A DNA stretch of 8,139 nt. Origin: Candidatus Uhrbacteria bacterium. GTDB lineage: Bacteria; Patescibacteriota; Patescibacteriia; UBA9934; GWF2-40-263. The position numbers and the translations under genes were made by a program. The notes under the pieces are model-generated. The model did no database searches. It was given only the letters and a program-made list of their open reading frames with translations, and had not been told where the DNA came from. Every line of letters starts with the position of its first letter. The first letter of the stretch is position 1. Where the stretch lies: contig JAHFIS010000010.1 of NCBI GenBank assembly GCA_023246275.1, positions 3,230 to 11,368 of the forward strand. The letters run 5' to 3'. Positions 1 to 6,578 of the stretch are shown piece by piece.

Positions 1-1
1 G

Positions 2-88
2 TTCTTCGACGGCATCGACAAGGTCAGAAACGGCGTGATCTCGCTCGACGAGCTCCTGCGCGTCGTCGCTCCGCCAGACGCGCCATAG
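2..88 (+). CDS. pilB: PilB/GspE-type assembly ATPase, C-terminal end only
   Basis: Only the last 28 codons are present, open at the left edge and ending in TAG at 86-88. The residues include the segment DGIDKVRNGVISLDELLRVV, which matches the typical extreme C-terminus of PilB/PilT/GspE hexameric ATPases ('...a...G.tsleEvlRvv'). These enzymes hydrolyse ATP in the cytoplasm to drive pilin extraction and pilus assembly. The stop lies 3 bases before the ATG of the PilC-like gene, the usual pilB-pilC order, which supports the call strongly. The catalytic Walker motifs are outside the window, so PilB cannot be distinguished from PilT by sequence. PilT is less likely because a platform gene and then pilin genes follow directly. 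A short Pro/Ala tail (APPDAP) closes the protein. Confidence 0.72.
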   Translation, partial: FFDGIDKVRNGVISLDELLRVVAPPDAP

Positions 89-91
89 CCT

Positions 92-1174
92 ATGAAAAAA
101 AAGGCCCGCGCGTCCATTTTTCTCACGTTCGGACTCGGAAGCGAGAAGGAGTTTCTCGTGGACAACCTTTCGGTTTTGCTGAGCTCGGGGATGGATATCC
201 TTGCCACGTTTCGGGCCATCGCCGCGGAAACGAAGAGCCGTCGTCTTCGGAAGCTGGTGGAACGGATGATCGAGGACGTGGAAAACGGCGATCCCGTGTG
301 GCGCGCCATGGAGAGCGCGCGTCTCTTTCCGCCGCAGACCGTCTCGCTCATCCGCATCGGAGAGGAAACCGGTCGGCTCGTCCAGAACCTGAAGATTCTG
401 GCGCTCCAGCGGCAGAAGGACCGGATGTTCCGCGCCAAGATCATCGGGGCGATGGCGTATCCGGCGTTCGTGGTCGCCCTCGGGTCGGCCGTCGGGCTCT
501 GGGTGCTGTTCTTCCTGCTGCCCCAGCTCGCCAACACCTTTTCCTCGCTCAACATGCCGCTGCCGGCCGTCACGAGCGCGCTCATCTGGCTCGGTCAGTT
601 CACGCAGGCGCACTGGACCGTCCTCATCCCGTCCATCGCCGGGTTTCTGCTCCTGTTCGTCCTCGTTGGTTTCGTCATCCCGCAGACCCGGTTCCTCGGA
701 CAGTTCTTTTTTCTGCACGTCCCCGGGGTCGGTCGCCTGCTGAAGGACTCCGAGACGGGGCGCATCGGGTATCTCCTCGGGACGCTGCTCGCCGCCGGCG
801 TCGACATCGTCGAGTCGATCCGCTCCGTCGCGCACGCCTCCGGCTTCCGGCCGTTCTCCCGGTTCTTCGGCTACGTCGCCGACCGGCTGGAGGAGGGGCA
901 GACGTTCGACCAGGCGTTCCGCTCGTACGGGAAGACGAGCAAAATTCTCTCCGTTCCGATGCAGCAGCTCATCGTTTCCGCCGAGCAGTCCGGCACCGTC
1001 CCGCAGGCGTTCGTCAGCATCGGCGAGCTTTACCAGTTCAAGGCCGACGTGGCGTCCAAGAACCTCACGGTCATTCTGGAGCCTTTGCTTCTTCTCGTCA
1101 TGGGCGTCGGCGTGCTTTTCCTGGCCCTCGCCGTCGTCCTGCCCATTTACTCCCTCGTGGGAGGCATCGGATAA
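92..1174 (+). CDS. pilC: PilC/GspF-family pilus platform protein
   Basis: This 360-residue inner-membrane platform protein of the type IV pilus/type II secretion machinery couples the assembly ATPase to the growing pilin fibre. It has the family's two-fold architecture. T2SSF domain 1 covers about residues 20-147 (NLSVLLSSGMDI, then RIGEETGRL, then AYPAFVV leading into a membrane segment at about 119-146). A second membrane segment lies at about 175-197. T2SSF domain 2 covers about 222-352 (LGTLLAAGVDIVESI, SAEQSGTVPQA) and ends in a C-terminal membrane helix at 328-352 with the family-typical 'LPIYSLVGGIG' finish. It is slightly shorter than the roughly 400 residues common in Proteobacteria, mainly at the N-terminus. 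The ATG at 92 is chosen because it follows the pilB stop by 3 bases and begins with a basic MKKKAR stretch. No Shine-Dalgarno is visible, so translational coupling to pilB is likely. Confidence 0.95.
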   Translation: MKKKARASIFLTFGLGSEKEFLVDNLSVLLSSGMDILATFRAIAAETKSRRLRKLVERMIEDVENGDPVWRAMESARLFPPQTVSLIRIGEETGRLVQNLKILALQRQKDRMFRAKIIGAMAYPAFVVALGSAVGLWVLFFLLPQLANTFSSLNMPLPAVTSALIWLGQFTQAHWTVLIPSIAGFLLLFVLVGFVIPQTRFLGQFFFLHVPGVGRLLKDSETGRIGYLLGTLLAAGVDIVESIRSVAHASGFRPFSRFFGYVADRLEEGQTFDQAFRSYGKTSKILSVPMQQLIVSAEQSGTVPQAFVSIGELYQFKADVASKNLTVILEPLLLLVMGVGVLFLALAVVLPIYSLVGGIG

Positions 1175-1178
1175 CATC

Positions 1179-1199
1179 CGTAGCAATTCGTTGCATGCG
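1179..1199 (+). promoter_or_regulatory. possible start-codon hairpin of the GspH-like gene
   Basis: Bases 1179-1186 (CGTAGCAA) can pair with 1191-1199 (TTGCATGCG) around a TTCG loop, with one bulged A at 1195 and one T-G wobble. The inner stem GCAA-TTCG-TTGC is exact and carries the stable UUCG-type loop. The fold would bury the ATG at 1195-1197. In an operon with tight gene spacing such a structure could tie translation of this pilin to ribosomes finishing pilC. This is seen only as base pairing. An eight-pair stem could arise by chance. Confidence 0.3.
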
Positions 1200-1656
1200 T
1201 GTAATACGTAACAAATTCGTTATTCGCAACCCAAAGGGTTTCACGCTGCTGGAGATGGTCTTCGTGATCGCGCTTGCCGGCATCTTCGTGGGCGCGACCT
1301 TTCCGCTGGCGCAGAAATATCTCCAGCGCGGCAAGCTCGACGCGGCCGTCCGCGAGTTCGCCTCGACGGCGCGGTACGCCCAGCTCCGATCGCAGGCCGG
1401 CCAGTACGACGCGGCGTGGGGCGTGAAGGTTTCCTCGGGGGCGATCACGCTGTTCCAGGGGGCGACGTACGCGACGCGGACGTCGACGTACGACCAGGCC
1501 GTCTCGATCCCCGCCAGCTTCGTCGTCACGGGGACGAGCGAGTACGACTTCGCGAAGGGGACGGGGCGCACGACGTCGGGAACGCTCACGATCACGGACA
1601 CGAGCGGATCGTCGAAGGCGGTCACGGTCAACGGGTTCGGAAGGGTGGATTTTTAA
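1195..1656 (+). CDS. GspH/FimT-like minor prepilin
   Basis: This 153-residue class III (type IV) prepilin has a 15-residue leader ending NPKG, then the processing site G15|F16 and FTLLE with the mature Glu5 at E20. A hydrophobic helix spans about 16-38, and PilD-type peptidase would cleave and N-methylate it. The soluble part contains EFASTARYAQLRSQA (residues 55-69), like the GspH/FimT 'lrsAR.eAi' helix. It ends VNGFGRVDF, which resembles the closing strand of that family. The open frame extends far upstream, but only the ATG at 1195 places the leader correctly. The upstream reading antisenses nothing but shadows pilC, so it is rejected. The gene starts 20 bases after pilC, with no Shine-Dalgarno and with a possible hairpin over its start. 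The stop is 1 base before the next ATG, which argues for one operon. The pilin class is certain; the exact GspH assignment is by pattern and position. Confidence 0.88.
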   Translation: MRVIRNKFVIRNPKGFTLLEMVFVIALAGIFVGATFPLAQKYLQRGKLDAAVREFASTARYAQLRSQAGQYDAAWGVKVSSGAITLFQGATYATRTSTYDQAVSIPASFVVTGTSEYDFAKGTGRTTSGTLTITDTSGSSKAVTVNGFGRVDF

Positions 1657-1657
1657 C

Positions 1658-3403
1658 ATGACGACCTCGCGCCACAACCGATCCGGCTTCTCCCTCGTCG
1701 AGGTCATCCTTGCCACCGCGCTCGCGGGGCTGTTCGTGGCGTCCTGCGCGGGCGGGCTGCTGTTCGGCGTGAGGATGTCCAAGGAGGCGGGGCGGAAGAG
1801 CCAGGCGGTTTTTTTGGCGGAGGAGGGGTTGGAGGCAACGCAGAACATCCGGGACGCGGCATACTCCAACCTGTCGGCTGGAACGTGGGGGCTGACCACG
1901 ACGGGGAACCAGTGGAACCTTTCTGGGGCGTCGGACACGACGGGAATCTACACGCGGACCCAGACGATCGCGGTGGTGGACGCGACCAAGAAGTCGGACA
2001 CGAGCACGGTCTCGTGGAAGGAGGTCACCGGGACGACGCGGTCCGTCTCGCTCGTCACGTACTTTGCGAATTGGATTGCGGCGACGACGACGGCCGGCGG
2101 GCTGATGTCGTACGGCGACGGGACGACGACGCCGAAGTACCGGACGTACGATACCGTAGCGAACACGTTCGGCTCGCAGACCGCGACGGTGGTCGGGTCG
2201 AGCGGCGTGACGACGGTTACTCGGGCCTCGCCGCTGAAGACCGAGGCGATCACGGGCTACGTGACGGCGGCCGGCGTCCTGAACGTGATGTGCTACGACG
2301 GCGCGGCATGGACGCAGGAGTGGAGCGTGACCGTTGGGGGCACGGGAACGACGCGTCGGTTCGACGTCGCGTACGAGACGAACTCCGGCGACGTCATGGT
2401 GCTGTATTCCCGGAACGTGGCGACGACGAACGAGCTGGCGTATCGGACGAAGCTCGGGTCGAGCGGTTGCGGGACGGCCAACTGGGCGGCCGCGGCGAAC
2501 CTGGATCCGGTCCGCACGTCGGGCACCGTCCAGTGGGTGAAGATGGCGTGGGACCGGCGTTCGGCGCAGAACCTCATCACGGCCATCTGGGCCGATTCGA
2601 ATAGCGACCTGTCGGCGATGGTCTGGAGCGGAACCGCGTGGGGGAACGAGCCGAGCGCGGCGTCCGAGACGTCGCTCGAGGTCGTGGCGGCCGCGCAGGA
2701 CGTGGAGGACTTCGACGTGGAATACGAGACAACCTCCGGCGACGTGATGATGGTCTGGGCGAACTCGGCCGGGAGCAACGGGACGAACGGGGTGCGGTAT
2801 CGAACGTGCACCGGCGGGACGTCGGCATGCACTTGGAACGCCGTGACGACGCCGCCTACCTTCGCGGACGACGCCACCAACCTGGACATCTCGGCGAACC
2901 CGAACACGGACGAGATGGTGTTCGCCTCGGTTGGGAACGCCGGAAGCGACATGCAGATCGGGTACTGGAGCGGCGCCGCGTGGACGGACAACGCGAACGT
3001 GGACGTGAGCTGCAACACGCCGGTGGCCGGCGGGAAGATCGTCGCGACCGGCTGGCTGATCAGCGGCGCAACGACGCGCTCGGTCGTTATCTACGGCGAC
3101 AACGCGACGACGAACGTCGACTGGTATACGGGCATCGCGGGAGTCTTCACCCTCCAGACCGACGTGACCCTCTCTCCGGCGCCGACCACCCCGCAGTCGT
3201 TCCTGGAGGCACAGATGAACCCACTGAGCAAGGATACGATCATGTACTCGATCGCGGAGAACGCGAACGACCTGTATTCCAAGCGCGTGGTCATGAGCTC
3301 GACCCCGACGTTTACCTGGACGAACTCGGACGGCGCCGTGCTCGTCCCGACCCTCCCGCAGAAGATCACGAACCCGTTCTCATTCGCCTATTGGCGCCTA
3401 TAA
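1658..3403 (+). CDS. GspI/PilV-like minor prepilin fused to a beta-propeller-like repeat domain (candidate tip adhesin)
   Basis: This 581-residue protein starts with a short leader cleaved at G10|F11, then FSLVEV with mature Glu5 at E15 and a hydrophobic helix at about 11-37. Residues 54-77 (AEEGLEATQNIRD, LSAGTWG) are the PilV/GspI-like start of the globular region. Ordinary GspI/PilV proteins have about 120-180 residues, so roughly 400 residues are extra. These form about eight units of 40-50 residues, starting near 147, 194, 233, 291, 350, 408, 460 and 514. Each has alternating beta-strand patterns and recurrent phrases: FDVAYETNSGDVM and FDVEYETTSGDVM; MVWSGTAW, GYWSGAAW and YDGAAW; LAYRT and VRYRT. 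The pattern suggests a seven- or eight-bladed propeller displayed on the pilus tip. Cysteines at 271, 384, 391 and 452 could form disulfides outside the membrane. The ATG at 1658 is 1 base after the preceding stop, with a weak GGGTGG upstream. The pilin part is certain; the propeller and adhesin role are inferred. Confidence 0.87.
   Translation: MTTSRHNRSGFSLVEVILATALAGLFVASCAGGLLFGVRMSKEAGRKSQAVFLAEEGLEATQNIRDAAYSNLSAGTWGLTTTGNQWNLSGASDTTGIYTRTQTIAVVDATKKSDTSTVSWKEVTGTTRSVSLVTYFANWIAATTTAGGLMSYGDGTTTPKYRTYDTVANTFGSQTATVVGSSGVTTVTRASPLKTEAITGYVTAAGVLNVMCYDGAAWTQEWSVTVGGTGTTRRFDVAYETNSGDVMVLYSRNVATTNELAYRTKLGSSGCGTANWAAAANLDPVRTSGTVQWVKMAWDRRSAQNLITAIWADSNSDLSAMVWSGTAWGNEPSAASETSLEVVAAAQDVEDFDVEYETTSGDVMMVWANSAGSNGTNGVRYRTCTGGTSACTWNAVTTPPTFADDATNLDISANPNTDEMVFASVGNAGSDMQIGYWSGAAWTDNANVDVSCNTPVAGGKIVATGWLISGATTRSVVIYGDNATTNVDWYTGIAGVFTLQTDVTLSPAPTTPQSFLEAQMNPLSKDTIMYSIAENANDLYSKRVVMSSTPTFTWTNSDGAVLVPTLPQKITNPFSFAYWRL
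2354..3043 (+). repeat. tandem duplication of a two-blade module within the pilin-propeller gene
   Basis: Residues 233-349 and about 350-462 of the GspI-like protein are two copies of a 114-117-residue module. The first half of each begins (R/E)(R/D)FDV(A/E)YET(N/T)SGDVM, and at the DNA level 2361-2400 aligns with 2712-2751 at an offset of 351 bases. The second half of each ends WSG(T/A)AW(G/T)(N/D), with 2621 matching 2963 at an offset of 342 bases. Many differences are synonymous or conservative, so the duplication is old enough to have diverged but still recognisable. Confidence 0.65.
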
Positions 3404-3420
3404 ACAAATGACAATCAGGC

Positions 3421-3927
3421 ATGAATATCGTACTCAGCAATCGAGGGTTCACCTACGTCGAGGCGGTCGTCTACCTCGGGGTTGTTTCGCTTCTGATCGG
3501 GACGGTCGGGCTGCTCGCGGGAATCGTACAGCGGTCGAGCGGCCGCGAGGCCGTGCGGCGGGAGGTGGAGGAGCAGGGGAGGCAGGCGATGGAGATCATG
3601 ACGCGGACCGTTCGGAACGGGTCGATCATCAACCTCCCGGCCGCCGGGGCGACCGGGGCGGTCCTTTCGGTCGGCGTCGACTCGGCGCCTGCGAGCCCGA
3701 CCGCGTTCACCCTGGCGAGCGGGGCCATTACGGTTACGGAGGGCGCGGCGGCGGCCGTCCCTCTCACGAACGCGAACGTGGTCGCGTCGAGCCTCTCCTT
3801 TCAAAATCTCTCCCGCGCGACGACTCCGGGCACGGTCCGTATCACGTTCGTTCTCTCCGGCGCCACGGGAAGCTCCGCGCCGTTTACCTACTCGCAAACC
3901 TTCTATGGATCCGCAAGCCTGCAATAA
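3421..3927 (+). CDS. GspJ/PilW-like minor prepilin
   Basis: This 168-residue prepilin has the leader MNIVLSNRG, cleavage at G9|F10, then FTYVEA with mature Glu5 at E14 and a hydrophobic stretch at about 10-36. The helix continues amphipathically as REVEEQGRQAMEIMTRTVRNG (about 47-67). This is characteristic of PilW/GspJ, where a conserved 'q.q.am..i.r.ir.g.sI..p' run follows the membrane helix. The C-terminal part is beta-rich and low in charge (Ala/Ser/Thr/Val), ending YSQTFYGSASLQ. It would sit in the tip complex with the H-, I- and K-like proteins. An ATG 13 bases earlier (3408) is in another frame and gives no leader. The start at 3421 lies 17 bases after the preceding stop, and no good Shine-Dalgarno is seen. 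Its last 23 bases overlap the next gene, indicating coupled translation. Confidence 0.85.
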   Translation: MNIVLSNRGFTYVEAVVYLGVVSLLIGTVGLLAGIVQRSSGREAVRREVEEQGRQAMEIMTRTVRNGSIINLPAAGATGAVLSVGVDSAPASPTAFTLASGAITVTEGAAAAVPLTNANVVASSLSFQNLSRATTPGTVRITFVLSGATGSSAPFTYSQTFYGSASLQ

Positions 3928-4300
3928 CCGCGGGTTCGCCGCCCTCATCGGCGTGCTCGTGCTTGGGATCGTCTCGGCGACCGCGGCGTCGGCACTGGTC
4001 TTCTCAAGCACGCGCTCGCTCGAGGCGTCGCTCGGTTTGCGCCAGTATTACGAGGCGAAGGGGATTGCCCGGGCCTGCGCCGACGTGGCGCTCAGGCAGA
4101 TCCACGACAACCTCGCGTACACGGGCTCCGGTTCCGTGACGCTCGGGGCCGGGTCGTGCACGTACTCCGTAGCGAACTCCGGCGGAAGCGTCCGAACGAT
4201 CAGCGTCACGGCGACGGTCGCGAACGTGACGAAGAAGCTGCTCATCTCCACGAGCTCTCTCAGCCCGAAGATTCTGATTTCCTCCTGGCGCGAGGTATAA
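3905..4300 (+). CDS. GspK/PilX-like minor prepilin lacking Glu5
   Basis: This 131-residue protein has a leader MDPQACNNRG with cleavage predicted at G10|F11, followed by FAALIGVLVLGIVSATAASA, a membrane helix at about 11-33. Mature position 5 is Ile instead of Glu, as in GspK and PilX, which cap or initiate the pilus and need no Glu5 pairing to a subunit above them. The following STRSLEASLGLRQYYEAK and ACADVALRQI (about 35-66) resemble the PilX N-terminal region ('...sl.as...r..fyaAeag...al.q'). A small beta domain follows, with Cys58 and Cys85 as a possible disulfide pair. At 131 residues it is far too short for a classical GspK (about 300), so it is PilX-like or a minimal GspK equivalent. 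The start at 3905 lies inside the previous gene. The stop TAA is 9 bases before the kinase ATG. Confidence 0.78.
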   Translation: MDPQACNNRGFAALIGVLVLGIVSATAASALVFSSTRSLEASLGLRQYYEAKGIARACADVALRQIHDNLAYTGSGSVTLGAGSCTYSVANSGGSVRTISVTATVANVTKKLLISTSSLSPKILISSWREV

Positions 4301-4301
4301 T
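4296..4301 (+). promoter_or_regulatory. -10 box for the histidine kinase gene, possibly leaderless
   Basis: A perfect TATAAT overlaps the TAA stop of the PilX-like gene and ends 8 bases before the ATG at 4310. A start point 7-9 bases downstream of the box would fall on the ATG itself, giving a leaderless mRNA. The -35 side is poor (TTCTGA at 4272-4277, 18-base spacing). GAGGT at 4292-4296 could instead act as a Shine-Dalgarno in the pilus operon read-through transcript, though its 13-base spacing is long. Confidence 0.5.
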
Positions 4302-4309
4302 GATTCCGT

Positions 4310-6574
4310 ATGGCCGCCGTAAAGCGCGTCAATTCCATCGCCTTCGACATCATCCTCGTCGCCTTCCTGTGCGTCGCGGTCATTTTGCCGACCACGGTGT
4401 TCGTGTCAGTCGTCATCATCCGGCAGCTGCTGCAGGACGACCTGGTCGTTCAGACCAAGCAGACGCTCGACTTCAACGACCAGCTGCTGAAGTTCCAGCT
4501 GAACCGCGCGCGCATCACCCTTGAGACGTTCGCGGCGGACCCTCTGCTGTCGCAGGCCGCCGGGATGGACAAGAACAAGGCGCTCGTCGGCGAGGTGACG
4601 GGCGACTTCCGCAGCGCCGTTCGCCTGATCGGATTCATTGAGAATATCGCGCTTCAGAAGACGGACTGCTCCGTGATCGCGGCGGACAGCGACGTCGTGG
4701 ACAAGATGGTCACGAACTTTTTGCAGTCCGACGCGTGCAAGGGGATTGGCCGCGAGGAAGGGGCGTACATTTCCGGGCAGTTCCTGAGCACGGTTTCCGG
4801 CCGGCCGGTCGTGGTGATGACCGTTCCCGTGTTGGGAGCGAGCGGCGCGGAGATCGGCCTCGTTTCCGCCGTCATCGACGTCATCGACCTGAGCGTCTAT
4901 CTGAAAGATTTGCAGCAGCCCGGAGAATATACCGTTGTGCTCGACCGAAACGACAGCGTGCTCATCGACACGCGCATCGACGGATCGCTACAGGGGAATA
5001 TCGCCGTCCATGACGCGATCGTGACGCGTTCCATCGACGACAACGCGAGGAAGGGCGGGAAAAACGGCGTGTTCGGCGCGGACCAGAGCGGCGCAAGCGT
5101 CGTGGCTGCGTACAACCGGTACAACGAGGACCCCGGGAAGTTCATGCTGATCAACGTGAAGCCGCGGTCGCTCGCCAACCGCGTGGAGCAGCGCATCATC
5201 CTTATTTTGAGCAGCACGGGCGTCGGGATGATCCTGGCCCTGACGCTTGCCCTGTGGATAACCGTCCGCCTGTCCACGCGCCGGCTGAACCAGATCACGG
5301 ATACGATCCAGCGCATCGCCGGCGGCGCGGAGAACGAGCGCCTGCCGAGGAAGCTGGTCGCGTCCGGCGACGAGGTCGGAACGCTCGGCCGGTCGTTCAA
5401 CGTGATGATCGACCGGATCCACGAGACGCAGTCGCTGCTCCAGCAGGCTAAGGCGAAGTCGGACGCGATCCTCCTCGGGATCGGCGACGGGGTGGTGGCG
5501 ATCGGGGCGGACGAGAACGTCATCCTGTTCAACCGCGCCGCCGAAAAGATCTCCGAGACGGTTTCCGCCGACGCGCTCGGCAAGCCGTACAAGTCGATCC
5601 TTCGGTTCGTGAAGGGGGCGGAACGGACCCCGGACGATTCCTTCGTCCGCCGCGCGCTCAAGGGAAAATTGTCCGTGATGCCCGACGGAATGTCGATGGT
5701 TCGCCCGGACGGGTCGCTCGTTCCCGTCGCGGATTCCTCGGCGCCGATCGTAAACGAGGACGGGTCCGTCGCCGGAGCGGTCATCGTGTTCCGGGACGTG
5801 ACCCACGAGCGGGAGGTGGACCGGCTAAAGACCGAGTTCGTCTCCGTCGCGTCCCACCAGCTGCGCACGCCGCTCACGGCCATCCGTTGGTACCTCGAGG
5901 ACCTCCAGTCGCAGGAGATCGGCCCGCTGCTGCCGGAGCAGAAGGCCAACGTCGACCAGGCCGTGACGTCAACGAGCCGCATGATCAGCCTGGTCAATGA
6001 CCTGCTCAACGTGTCGAGGCTCGAGACGGGCCGCCTGTCGATCGTTCCAAAGCCGACCGACATCGCGGAGGTGCTGAAGGACGTGGTCCAGGAAAACACC
6101 GGGATCGCGGACGCGAAGGGGTGCGCGATCAAGCTGCATCTTCCCGACGACACGCTTCCGGCGATCAACGTCGACCCGGTGCTCATCCGTCAGGTGGCGG
6201 CCAACCTCGTCTCGAACGCGGTTAAGTACACCTATCCCGAGACGGGAACGCCGCAGGTGGACGTGACGCTTACGAAGGACGGGAAGCATTATTATCGTGT
6301 CACCATCAAGGACAACGGGATGGGAATCGGCGCGGCGGACAAGGCGCGTATTTTCGAGCGGTTCTTCCGCGCGGACAACGCGGTGAAGAAGCAGGCGGAA
6401 GGGTCCGGGCTTGGGCTGTATATCGCCAAGTTGATCATCGAGGAATCCGGGGGTATGATCTCCTTCGACTCGGAGGAGGGTCGCGGAAGCACCTTCTGGT
6501 TCCTTCTACCAGTCGCGGGAAGCAAGCAGCGCGGCGGAGGGAAGACCCTAACCACGAACGAGACTAAGACATAG
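4310..6574 (+). CDS. membrane sensor histidine kinase (dCache-like sensor, HAMP, PAS, HisKA, HATPase)
   Basis: This 754-residue kinase has TM1 at about 11-38 and an extracytoplasmic domain at about 40-292 resembling dCache_1 (ISGQFLSTVSGRPVVV, VPVLGASGAEIGLVSAVID, TVVLDRNDSVLIDTRIDG). TM2 is at about 295-319, and HAMP at about 316-370 with SGDEVGTLGRSFN. A PAS domain spans about 380-498 (ILLGIGDGVVAIGADENVI, ending GAVIVFRDVTHERE). HisKA carries the phosphorylated His516 in SHQLRTPL. In HATPase the N box has N632/N636 (NLVSNAVKY), G1 is DNGMGIG (668-674), the F box is IFERFFRA and G2 is GSGLGL (698-703). All catalytic motifs are intact. The arrangement resembles WalK/PhoR-type kinases with a ligand-binding Cache sensor. 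It would sense an external small molecule or envelope state and phosphorylate a receiver, most likely the one encoded 4 bases downstream. The ligand cannot be read from sequence. Its position right after the pilin operon suggests pilus-related signalling, which is inference. Confidence 0.95.
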   Translation: MAAVKRVNSIAFDIILVAFLCVAVILPTTVFVSVVIIRQLLQDDLVVQTKQTLDFNDQLLKFQLNRARITLETFAADPLLSQAAGMDKNKALVGEVTGDFRSAVRLIGFIENIALQKTDCSVIAADSDVVDKMVTNFLQSDACKGIGREEGAYISGQFLSTVSGRPVVVMTVPVLGASGAEIGLVSAVIDVIDLSVYLKDLQQPGEYTVVLDRNDSVLIDTRIDGSLQGNIAVHDAIVTRSIDDNARKGGKNGVFGADQSGASVVAAYNRYNEDPGKFMLINVKPRSLANRVEQRIILILSSTGVGMILALTLALWITVRLSTRRLNQITDTIQRIAGGAENERLPRKLVASGDEVGTLGRSFNVMIDRIHETQSLLQQAKAKSDAILLGIGDGVVAIGADENVILFNRAAEKISETVSADALGKPYKSILRFVKGAERTPDDSFVRRALKGKLSVMPDGMSMVRPDGSLVPVADSSAPIVNEDGSVAGAVIVFRDVTHEREVDRLKTEFVSVASHQLRTPLTAIRWYLEDLQSQEIGPLLPEQKANVDQAVTSTSRMISLVNDLLNVSRLETGRLSIVPKPTDIAEVLKDVVQENTGIADAKGCAIKLHLPDDTLPAINVDPVLIRQVAANLVSNAVKYTYPETGTPQVDVTLTKDGKHYYRVTIKDNGMGIGAADKARIFERFFRADNAVKKQAEGSGLGLYIAKLIIEESGGMISFDSEEGRGSTFWFLLPVAGSKQRGGGKTLTTNETKT

Positions 6575-6578
6575 CACT

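Noticed and set aside
298..1194. Upstream extension of the GspH-like reading frame
   Set aside because: This part is an out-of-frame shadow of pilC, rich in Arg/Ala/His. A prepilin leader must be short, which only the ATG at 1195 provides.
1885..3018. Several plus- and minus-strand open frames inside the GspI-like gene
   Set aside because: They are low-complexity shadows (Arg/Gly/Asp- or Ser/Val-rich) caused by the GACGAC/ACG-rich coding of the repeat domain.
3408..4139. Plus-strand open frame starting at the ATG at 3408
   Set aside because: It is in a different frame from the GspJ-like prepilin, Arg/Gly-rich and without any motif. The prepilin leader and Glu5 at 3421 settle the choice.
4897..6186. 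Long minus-strand open frame of 429 codons
   Set aside because: It is antisense to the intact kinase, with Ser/Arg-rich composition from mirrored GC-rich codons, and has no recognisable domain.
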